Part shown: positions 41,485-51,700 of the stretch, piece by piece
Layout: every line of letters starts with the position of its first letter
Numbering within the stretch: position 1 is the stretch's first letter
Position numbers and translations under genes: made by a program
NCBI RefSeq assembly: GCF_000993785.3
Contig: NZ_CP009922.3
Location: 2,728,001-2,792,000, forward strand
Length of the DNA stretch: 64,000 bases
DNA from: Streptomyces xiamenensis
GTDB lineage: Bacteria; Actinomycetota; Actinomycetes; Streptomycetales; Streptomycetaceae
Direction of reading: 5' to 3'
Notes under the pieces: model-generated
What the model was told of the DNA's origin: nothing
What the model saw: the letters and a program-made list of their open reading frames with translations, nothing else
The model's database searches: none

Positions 41485-42411
41485 CTAGTCCTCGACCTCT
41501 TCCCACTCGTCGTCCTTCTTGCCGCTGTGGGTGTATTTGGTCGTCTCACCGTCGGCGGTGACCTCCATGGTCCCCGAGCCGTCGTCGTTGAACTTCACCA
41601 CCGCGACGCTCTCCGTGCCGTCGCCATAGGTGGTGGTGAGGGTGTAGTCCTGAATGCTGCCGCCGTCGGAACCGGTGCTTTCGCGAACCGGGCCGTCGAA
41701 CACCTGCTCCGACTTGTAGGACTGGCCGTGGGGATTGCTGATCTCCGACGTCTGCTTGGTGACGTTGTAGTCGTCGTCGTATTCCAGCGTCACCTTGACG
41801 GTGCCGTCCTCGTCCTCGTACGTGTACTCGGTCGGCGGCCCGTCCCCCTCGGGCAGGGGCGGCTCGTCACCGGGCTTGAGGGCGTGGTTGCCGTCCTTCT
41901 CCAGGTCCCGCCACGCCGCACAGAAGTCGGGGGCGTCGTCGGCGGCGCACACCTGGCGGATGGAGGCGTCGGGGTTCTCCTCGAAGTACTCGGTGGCCCC
42001 GATGTCCTCCAGCATCCCGTCCCAGGCGGCCTTGTCGTCCAGCCACTTGTCGTGGGCCTTCTTGTCGTTGACCCACTCGTTGAACTCACCGCGCTGGGAG
42101 TCCGTACCACCGCTGCCGGCCAGCTTGGAGTCGGCGTCGAACCAGGCGTCCGAGACCCCCTTGAAGGTGTCGGCGAGCTCGGTCAGCCCGTCCTTGGCCT
42201 GCTTGGTCCGGCTGCGGGAGCGGGTGTAGAAGGTCTGGAAGGCCGCGGCCAGCTGCCGGTTGCCGAGAACGTTCTGGGCGTCGCCCAGCGATCCCTCGCC
42301 GACTTCCTTGAACTTGCCCTCGGCGCCACCGGACCCCGCCTCGTCCGCCAGGGAGCGCATCTTGGTCTGCACGATCTGGAGCTGGCTGTAGTCAATGGAG
42401 AAGTCGGCCAC
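41485..42411 (-). CDS. Type VII-associated protein with helical N-terminus and beta-rich C-terminus
   Basis: A 308-aa protein. Residues 1-110 (ADFSIDYSQLQIVQTKMRSLADEAG, AAAFQTFYTRSRSRTKQAKDGLTELADTFKGVSDAWFDADSKL) are WXG/LXG-like helices. A central acidic segment holds Cys residues (VCAADDAPDFCAAW). The C-terminal 110 residues are repetitive beta sequence with TYEDEDGTVKVTLEYDDDYNVTKQ and TTTYGDGTESVAVVKFNDDGSG. I choose GTG 42411, preceded by GGAGGA. An ECF-like promoter lies 31-60 bp upstream. No catalytic motif is seen. It is probably exported with the WXG100-like proteins encoded behind it. Confidence 0.75.
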   Translation of the reverse strand: MADFSIDYSQLQIVQTKMRSLADEAGSGGAEGKFKEVGEGSLGDAQNVLGNRQLAAAFQTFYTRSRSRTKQAKDGLTELADTFKGVSDAWFDADSKLAGSGGTDSQRGEFNEWVNDKKAHDKWLDDKAAWDGMLEDIGATEYFEENPDASIRQVCAADDAPDFCAAWRDLEKDGNHALKPGDEPPLPEGDGPPTEYTYEDEDGTVKVTLEYDDDYNVTKQTSEISNPHGQSYKSEQVFDGPVRESTGSDGGSIQDYTLTTTYGDGTESVAVVKFNDDGSGTMEVTADGETTKYTHSGKKDDEWEEVED

Positions 42412-42448
42412 GGGTCCTCCGGACGTTCCTTGGGTGCCGCTGCCCTTT

Positions 42449-42475
42449 CTACGCCCCAGCCCGGGAGAAGGTTCA
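42449..42475 (-). promoter_or_regulatory. ECF-type promoter of the 308-aa/WXG100-like operon
   Basis: Read on the minus strand: TGAAC (42475-42471), 17 bp, CGTAG (42453-42449), embedded in ATTGAACC...GGCGTAG followed by AAA. The same motif with identical spacing faces the opposite way at 42632-42658. The GTG start is about 38 bp downstream. Confidence 0.7.
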
Positions 42476-42631
42476 ATGCGGCCCCGGTGAGGTATTCCGC
42501 ACACCGCCGGGCCGGCGCCGGTTCGCTTGGCTGTCATCTCCCTTTCGGCCGGGCGGACTTCGGGAGCTTCCGGCGAACGGTCGGCATCCTGGCGGTGACG
42601 AAGGGGATTTCACACCGGATCGAGATCGGAT

Positions 42632-42658
42632 TGAACCGTGGGCGCGTCTGCGGCGTAG
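42632..42658 (+). promoter_or_regulatory. ECF-type promoter of the giant-protein operon
   Basis: TGAAC (42632-42636), 17 bp, CGTAG (42654-42658), within ATTGAACC...GGCGTAG. It matches the divergent element at 42449-42475 in both boxes and spacing. The predicted transcript has a leader of about 70 nt before the ATG at 42739, with a strong GGAAGGAG site. Confidence 0.7.
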
Positions 42659-42738
42659 TAGAAACGGAAGCCCACCGTGCAGTGTCGCCGGGAAGTACCC
42701 GCACTTCCATGTGCAGGGACCCGGAAGGAGTGCCGCCC

Positions 42739-45700
42739 ATGGCTCGTCCCGAGGACTGGAGCGCCCTCGGTCTCAGCAGCGACCCGACGCCCGGAGACCC
42801 TAGCGCCCTGGACGATCTGATCTCGTCGCAGGCCAAGCTCGTCACGCTGGCGACGACCATCGACGAGGGCCTCACCGAGGTCAAGAACACCGCGGACGGC
42901 GCCTTCGTCGGCAAGACCGCCGACGCCCTGCGCAAGATCATCGACAATGATCTGCGGAACTACGTCTCCTCCTTCAAGCAGGCCCAGGAGGATGTCCAGG
43001 GCGCTCTGAAGACCTATGTCGAGGTCATGCGGACCGAGCAGGGCCGGGCGGACGAGGCCCTGTCCGCGGCGGCCGGCCTCGGGGAGGACGACGACACCGA
43101 GCGCGAGGGCTACAAGTCCACCGCCGAGGACGCGAAGTCGAACCTGGAGAGCGCCGCGAGCACGGCGGCCAGCACCATCCGCGCGGCCGGGAACAGCATC
43201 GACTCGCCGGTCAACGAATGCGACGAGTTCTGGAAGGCGCTCGGCTGGCTGGCGATCATCCTGATCATCCCCGCCATCATCGTCGGCGGCCCGCTCGCCC
43301 TCTTCGTGCTCGCGCTGAACGTGGCGCTGCTCATCAAGACGGCGGTCGACTTCGCCAACGGCAAGGCCAGCGTCACCGAACTGGTGCTGTCCATCCTGGG
43401 TGTCATCGCCCCGACCACCAGGGGTCTGTCGGTCGGCAAGCTGTGGGGCGGCCTCAAGGGAGCCTTCTCCGGCGGTGTCCAGGGCGGCAAGGCGTTCTTC
43501 GGCATCACGAAGGGCTTCGAGTTCGGCGCCCTGTGGGTCAAGGGCGTCAACGGACTGTGGGGTGGCTTCCGCTTCTCACCCGGTTTCCTCAAAGCCGGCA
43601 ACCTCGGCATCAAGTTCGGGACGAACCTCAACCACCTGCGGTTCGGCCCGGCCATGGCCGGGCTCTCCGTGATCAACAACGTCGGGGTCAGGACGTTCCA
43701 GATCACCAAGATCTTCGCCTCGGGCTTCATGGTGGTCAAAAACCTGCCGGTGAACATCTACCGCGGCCTCACCGGCGCCCAGGGCCTGCGCCTGGTGCTG
43801 CCGGTGGCGGCCAACGAGATCCGGATGGTGGGTCTTGGCCAGGCCCTGAAGATCGGGTTCATCGACCGCGGCCTGTTCGGCATGCACCGCTACGGTCTCG
43901 ACTTCGCCACGCTCGCCGGCGGCGGCAGCAAGATCTCCGGCGCCGCGTCGGCCGGGGTCAACATCTTCTCCCCGCCGCCCGGCGTCGGTGAGCTGGTGCG
44001 CTTCAACAACGCCGGGTTCGGCACCATGCCGCCCATCGCCGTGGGCACCGGGCCGCTGACCCCGGGCGGTCTCGGCACGGGCTTCGGCGGCGGCGTCCAG
44101 GTCGTCTCGCCGCCCCCGATCAACCTGCACCTCGCCAACCAGAACATGGGCGGGGTCGGGTTCTCCATGCCCCCGCTGCCCAACATGGGCGCGCTGATCG
44201 CCGATGTGCCGTTCTCCGGGGTCGCCCCCATCGGCGCCCCGACGCTGGGCCCGATGGTCCCGGTGGTCAGCCCGCCCACCTCCGGCATCGGCGCCGTCCC
44301 GGTCACCAACATCGGGACCACCATGCCGGCGGTCAACACCCCGGCCCCCGGCACCGTCGCGGTGCCCAGCATCGGCACCAGCATGCCGGCCGTCACCACC
44401 CCGAGCGCCGGCGGTGTGACCGTCCCGGGCATCGGCGCCAACATGCCGGCCGTGACCACCCCGAGCGCCGGCGGCGTCACGGTCCCGGGCATCGGCGCCA
44501 ACATGCCGGCCGTGACCACCCCGGGCGTGGGCGGTGTGACCGTCCCGGGCATCGGCGCCAACATGCCCTCCGTCACCACTCCGGGCATCAACGGTGTGAC
44601 GAGCCCGGGCGTCGGGGCCGTCACGGTCCCCGGGATCGGGAACAGCATGCCGTCGGTCACGACCCCGGGCGTGGGCGGTGTCAACATCCCCGGCATCGGG
44701 GTCAACATGCCCGGCGTCAACACCCCCGGTGTCGGCGGCGTCACCATCCCGGGCATCGGCACCAACATGCCCTCCGTCACCACCCCGGGCGTGGGCGGCG
44801 TCAACATCCCCGGCATCGGCACCAACATGCCCGGCGTCAACGCCCCGGGCATCGGGGCCATCTCCCCCGCCATCTCCTCGCCCGGCCTCGGCGGCTTCAA
44901 CAACATCAGCGTCCCGGGCGTCGGCGCCGTGGACGCGCCCGCGATCAACGCCCTCAACAACATCAACATCGGCAACATCAGTCAGGCCATCACCCCGCCG
45001 ACGCTCAACAACGTCGGCGGCAAGTTCGGCTCGCTCCAGCTGAACATGCCCAACATCGACGCCCGCATCGTGGATCTCCCGTCGATCAACGCCCAGGTGA
45101 ACGCCTCCCCCGGCACCGTCGGCACGCCGGTGGGCGGCCAGGTGAGCGTCCCCGAACTCGGCATCAACCTGAACGCCGGCAACGGCCTGGGCAGCATCAA
45201 CACCCCCGAGCTGAACGCGATCAACGCGATCCTCCCGCCCACCGGGGCCACCGTCACCCCGCCGTCCGTCGGGAACGTCGGCGCCACCATGCCGGGCGTC
45301 AACACCCCCGGCATCAACGGCGTCGTGACGCCGGGCGTCGGCGGAGTCACCACCCCGGGCGTCGGCAACGTCACCGCCCCGGGCATGGGCGGCGTCACCA
45401 CCCCCGGAGTCTCCGGCGTCTCCACTCCGGGTGTCGGAGCCGTCGGCGCCGTGGACACCCCCGGGGTGAACGCTCTGAACAACATCAACACCGGCGGCAT
45501 CGGCCAGGCGATCAGCCCGCCCACCCTCACCAACGTGGGCGCCAAGTTCGACTCGCTCCAGCTGAACACCCCGAACATCAACACCCGCCTCGCCGACCTC
45601 CCCTCGCTCAGCGGCCAGGTGAACGCAGTCCCCAGCACCGGCGGCACCCCGGCGGTCGGGCACGTGAGCGTCCCCGAACTCGGCATCAACCTCGGCGCCG

Positions 45701-48700
45701 GCAACGGGACCGGCCGCATCGACACCCCCGAGATCACCGCGAACACCCAGGTCACCCCGGCGGCCGGCGCCGCCCTCACCCCGCCGGCCGCGCACGTCGC
45801 ACCGCCGGCCGGGCAGGTGGCCCCGCCCACCGTGGCCACCCCGTCCACCGGCGCGGTCACCCCGGCCGTCACCCCGGGCAACGCCCCGGTGAGCCTGGGC
45901 GGCCTGCCGCACAACGCCACCCCCGGCACCGGCAACCTCGGCGTGCCCGAGGTCAACAACGCCCGGCCCGGCGGCACTCCGGCAAGCAGCGAGATCGGCC
46001 GCGTCGACCTCTCCCAGCCGGCACCGCCCGTCAAGCAGCCCGGCCTGGACGGGCTGCACCTGCAGACCGGTGGCGCCCACCTGAGCCCGCTGAGCCCGAT
46101 GGACCTCCAGGTCCTGCGCACCCTGGGCCTGTTCGGACCGGGCGCCGTGCCGCCGCGGCCGATGGTCACCCAGGTGTTCATGCAGCCGTCCACCACCGAG
46201 TACGCCGCCGTCCACACCTACCAGGCCATCGACGGCCTGCCCGGCGTCTCGGTCCGGGTCGACGAGCCGAACGCCTCCGGCTCCTTCCAGGTCAGCGTCG
46301 CCGGGAACACGGAGGGCATCGACGGACTGCGCGCCTTCGAGGCCCACGACGGCAGCCGCTCCGTCATCCGCATCGAACAGGCCCTGGACGGCGGTTCCTT
46401 CCGCCGCTGGGACTTCGACATGATCACCCACGAGGCCACCGGGGCCCCCACGGTGATCAACCCGCCCAGCGGCTCGGGCCTGACCCCCGGGTCGACGACG
46501 GGCGGCCTCGGCGGGAGCGGCGGCGTGGAACTCGGCGCGCTCACCCCCACCCCCACCACCTCGGGCCTCGGCGGCGGTTCCCTCACCCCCACCCCGCCCG
46601 CCTCGCGGACCATCGACCTGCCCGGCCTGGGCGGGCGCCAGGTGGAGCTGCGGTTCGGCGCGGACGGCTCGATCAACGGCGTGGTGCCGACCGGCGGCCC
46701 GGCGGGCGGTCTGAGGGTCACCACCAGCCCCGACCTGCGCGTCTTCGACGTGGACATCCGGGTCAGCGCCCGGCAGAACGACAACTACAGCTTCAACCTC
46801 GCCCCGGACGGCACCACGACCTTCCGCGGCCACCAGCAGGACATCACCCTCGCCAACGGCGACTTCGACAACCTCACGGTCTCCGTCCACCGGGCGGAGG
46901 ACGGCACCGTCCTGAACGTGGACAGCCCCCGGCCCAACGCCATCACGCGCCTGAACGACGGCGGCTTCCAGATCAACCCGGCCGGCGGCGGGCGCGGCAC
47001 GGCCTTCTACGACGCGAACCACGCCTTCAGCCATCAGGACCTGGCCCTGGCCGCCGGAGCCCTCGCCGGCATCCAGTCCCTGCGGAGCGCCGCGGACGGC
47101 TCCCTCAGCCTCATCCGGCCGAACGGGACCACCGCCGCCGCCGACCTCACCGCGCTGCCGGGCGGCGCCACCCGGGTGCAGTTCGGCGGCCGGGACATCG
47201 TCGTCGGCCCGGGCGGCGACCACACCCACAACGTCATCACCCTGCGCGGCGGCGACGGCACCACCATCGGCGTCGTGCACCGGCCCACCGGCCCCGGCCA
47301 CGCGGCACCCGGCGCCCACCCGCTCACCCCCGGCGGCACCGCCATCGACGACATCGCCCTGGTGCGGCACGGCGACACCGAGTTCGTCCTGCGCACCGAC
47401 GACGGGCTCACCTTCCACGGCGGCAACGGCAACCAGACCTTCACCGCGCCCGCCCTGCACGGCACGCCGCTCGACGGGAACTTCCTGCGGATGGACGGTC
47501 ACCCGCAGCTGTTCAACAACAACGGCGACCTCATCTCCACCCCGACCCCGCAGCCGGGCGGCGCCGTGCGCGTCCAGTACGGCGGCCACGACCTCATCCT
47601 GGGCCCGGGCGGCGCCCACACGCACAACGTCACCACCCTCACCGGAGCGAACGGCGCGACCATCGCCCACCTGCACCTCCCGGTCGACGGAACGCGCCTC
47701 ACCCCCGGCAGCCACCCGGTCAACGCCGGTGGCAACGCCGTCAACAACCTCACGGTGGTCCGGCACGGCGACGACGGCTTCGTGCTGCGCGGCAACAACG
47801 AACTCACCTTCCACGGCGCGAACGGCCACCACAACCTCAGCGCGCCGTCCCTGACCGGCACCCCGCTCACCGACACGTTCCTGCACACCGGCGCCCACCC
47901 GCGGCTGTTCAACGGCAGCGGCGACCTCATCCCCACCACGCCCCAGCCGGGCGGCGCGCTGCGCGTCCAGCACGGCGGCCACGACCTCATCCTGGGCCCG
48001 GGCGGCGCCCACACCCACAACGTCACCACCCTCACCGGCCCGGGCGGCGGCACCCCTGTCGGCCACGTCCACCTCCCGGTCGACGGGACCCGCCTCACCC
48101 CCGGCAGCCACCCGCTCACCGCCACCGGCACCCCCATCAACAACCTCACGGTGGTCCGGCACGGCAACGACGGCTTCGTGCTGCGCGGCACCAACGAACT
48201 CACCTTCCACGGCACCGGCGGCAACCACACCCTCACCGCCCCCGGCCTCACCGGCACACCCCTCGACGGGAACTTCCTGCGCGGCGGCGCCAACCCGGCG
48301 CTGCTCAACGGCGAGGGCACCGTCATCGCCCCGGTCCACCCGCAGACCGGCGGTGCCGTGCGCGTCCAGCACGGCAATCACCACCTCGTCCTGGGCCCGG
48401 ACGGCGCCCACACCCACAACGTCACCACCCTCACCGGGGCGGGCAACACCACCGTGGGCTACGTGCACCGGCCGGTCGGGGCGGACGGCGGCCCGCTCGG
48501 GGCGCACGCGCTGGACGCCCGCGGCAACCCGACCACGATCGACCTCGCGGCCCACAACGGCGGTTTCCGCACCACGAGCGACACCCGCATCACCGTGCAC
48601 AAGGCGGACGGCTCGTTCGACTTCCAGACGGTGCGCCTGGGCGACACCACCCAGAGCGTGCGGACCTTCTCCGTCACCCACAACGGCCAGACCCTGACCG

Positions 48701-51700
48701 CCCTGGACGTCCTCAACAACAACACCCTCGCCAAGGTGGACGACGTCCGCATCACCCCGGTCGGCGGCCCCGGCGGCGGCTTCCGCTTCCAGAGCGCCGA
48801 CGGCAACACCATCACCCTGCACAACGGCAACGGGCAGGTGACCCGCACCGCGCAGTCCACCGACATCACCGTGGGCGGGCAGGACCTCACCCGCTTCCGG
48901 GTCACCGACGCCGACGGCACCACCTTCGACGCCGTCCGGCTGTCCGACGACGTGAACGGCTCCTTCATCCGGGTGGACACCCACCAGCTGCTGGACGGCA
49001 ATCTCAACGCGGTCACCACCCCGCACGCCACCGTCACCCCGGACGGCAACGGCTTCCGCGTGCAGCGCGGCGGCGACCAGGGGCTCAGCGCCGGCGAGTA
49101 CAAGGTGTACGACGGGTCCGGCAAGCTCACCTCGGAGCGCATCAACGTCATCCGCGACGGACAGCTCGTCCCGAACCAGCACCTGAAGGTCACCTTCACC
49201 GACGGCGCCACCAAGGGCACCTGGTCGCGGATCAGGACCGACAACCACGGCACGGTCATCGCCCCGCCCCCGAACCGCACCACCGGCCTGTACGACGGCG
49301 GACCGGTCGACATGAAGGGCCACGGCAACGGCGTGGTCCGCCTCACCCACCACGGCGGCGCCGAGGTGTTCATGCGCCGCCCGCTGCACAACGGCAACAC
49401 CCTGGACGTGCACACCTCCGCCAGCGGCGGCGAGTTCGGCCTGTTCAGCCAGCGCCCGCGCTGGTCGGAGATCAACCCGGCCGGCAACGCCGTGCAGCAC
49501 GGCAGCCGGCACTGGGGGGAGTCCACCCGCAGCTGGTTCGACGTCGCCGACACCGGCAAGATCAGCGCCCTCAGCCACCGGGTGCGGCACTTCCGGCTCA
49601 ACCCGGACGGCGGCCACGTCCTCACCGACATGAACGCCGTCCCGGTCGGCCAGGCCCTCACCAAGGGCCAGTGGCACCGGTACGACGCCGACTTCAAGCA
49701 CCTCGCCGAGGGCACCCGGGACTGGGGCCACGGCCGTGGCTGGAGCGATGTCGCGATCAACCCGCGCACCGGCAACACCGTCACCGTGCACGAGAAGTTC
49801 GGCCGCTTCCAGCCCACGCCGCACGACGTACGGCGCTACCAGCAGCTGACCCTCGGCGAGGACGGCGCGTTCAAGGAAGGCAGCTGGCTCTCGCACTCGC
49901 CCGCCGCCAAGGAGACCGGGATCAGCAAGGAGCTGAAGAACGGCAACTGGCTGGAGTCCCAGCGGCTGGCCGAGCAGCGCCCGCCGGTGTGGTTCCGCAA
50001 CGTGCTCTCGCCCAACATCTACTTCCACACCTCGCTGGACAACTTCAGCTATCTGCGCAGCGACAGCGCCTTCCAGATCGCCGTGTGGAAGGAGAGCCCC
50101 ACCCCGGCGGGGCGCCCCGGCGACACCGGTATCTCCGCCACCAGCGGCAACGGCACCATCCAGTCCATCAACCGGGCCGGAGACATGGTCCGCGAGGTGC
50201 GCAAGCTCGGCAGCGGCAACGAACTGACCGTCGGCGACGTGAAGATGCCGGACGGCACCGTCATGCCGGGCCGCAACCTCCCCTGGTCCGAGGGCGCCGA
50301 CAAGCTCCAGGGCGTCCGCACCTTCGACCAGGCCGACTTCACGGTCACCAACACCCGGCCGGGGCCCGCGCCGGCGCCCGCCCCGGGCGCGGCCCCGGGT
50401 GCCCCCGCACCCCAGCCGCCGGTCCGCCCGGACCTGGCCGCCCGGCCGGACACCGACGCCAACACCATGCTGTTCCAGGACCGCTTCCGGGCCGACCAGG
50501 CCACCGACGGCGTCAACCCGTTCCTGCGCGGGGCCGACGGCGACATGCGGGTGGCCCGGATCGGCTTCAAGGACGGCTCCCTGATGGAGTTCCGGCCCTC
50601 GCCGGAGGTCCGTACCGGCGACGGTGTGACGACGGGCAGCGGGGACCGGGACTTCCGGCTCACCGTCGACTCCCGCTCCAACAACTGGACGCACTACGAC
50701 ATCCACGGCAACGTCATCAGCCGCTCCGACACCTTCGGCTCCGGCGCCCACCAGGTCACCGTCATCTCCAGGGGCGGGCCCACGGGCAGGATGACCTGGC
50801 AGTCCTTCGACGCGGCCGGCAACGAGATCGCCTCCGGCATCCGCGGAACGGCCTTCAACGGCCAGATGAACAAGCTCTACTGGGACCGTGAGTCCTTCCA
50901 GGACTTCGCCGCGGTGCGCGGCGGCGACGGCGCCATCATCCCGGACCAGCGGGGCCCGCTGGTCCGCGAGCACCGGATGCTGTCCGACGGCACCACCGTG
51001 GACGCCTGGCGGGTGACCAACGCGGACGGCACCAACGTCACCTGGCACTGGAACAAGATCGACCGGCACGGCAACATCCAGCAGTTCGGCGACGTCGGCG
51101 ACCGCACCCGCATGTGGATCGACGCCAACGGCGCCCGGCACGCCGACTGGCAGAACGGCTTCCGCTGGGAGGACTCCTTCACCCGCGACGGCACCGTCTT
51201 CAAGATCCAGGAGATGCCCAAGCAGCCGAACAACGGCAGCATCCGCGCCTGGCACCACGACGGCCCGCCCCGCGTCCGCGAGTACCACGCCGAGCCCCCG
51301 GCCGCCGGCGCCGTCGGCGGCGCGGCCCAGGATCTGCGGGCCTGGAAGGAGTTCGACAACGGCATCGAGATCCGCCGCAAGGTCGAACTGGACGACGGCA
51401 CGTTCCTGGAGAGCGACGAGTGGACCAAGGCGTGGCGCCGCTACACCGAGATCGACGGCACCCAGTTCGTCATCAATGAGCGCACCATGTCCGGCTACGT
51501 CTACAGCTACGACCCCTTCGGCCGGGTCTCGCTCAGCGGCCGGGACGTCACTCCGGGCACCGCCGGCGGTTCGGGCGCGCTGGTCCCCGGCGGGACCGCC
51601 CCGGCACCGGCCCCGGGCAGCGCGCTCACCCCGGCACCGGGGACCACGGGCGCCCCCGCGACCGCTCCCGCGGCGACCACGCCCACCCCGACGACCTCCG

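Noticed and set aside
44341..44844. 60-bp regular repeats resembling a CRISPR array
   Set aside because: Unit and spacer are both conserved and in frame, giving a continuous 20-residue peptide repeat. There are no unique spacers and no cas genes.
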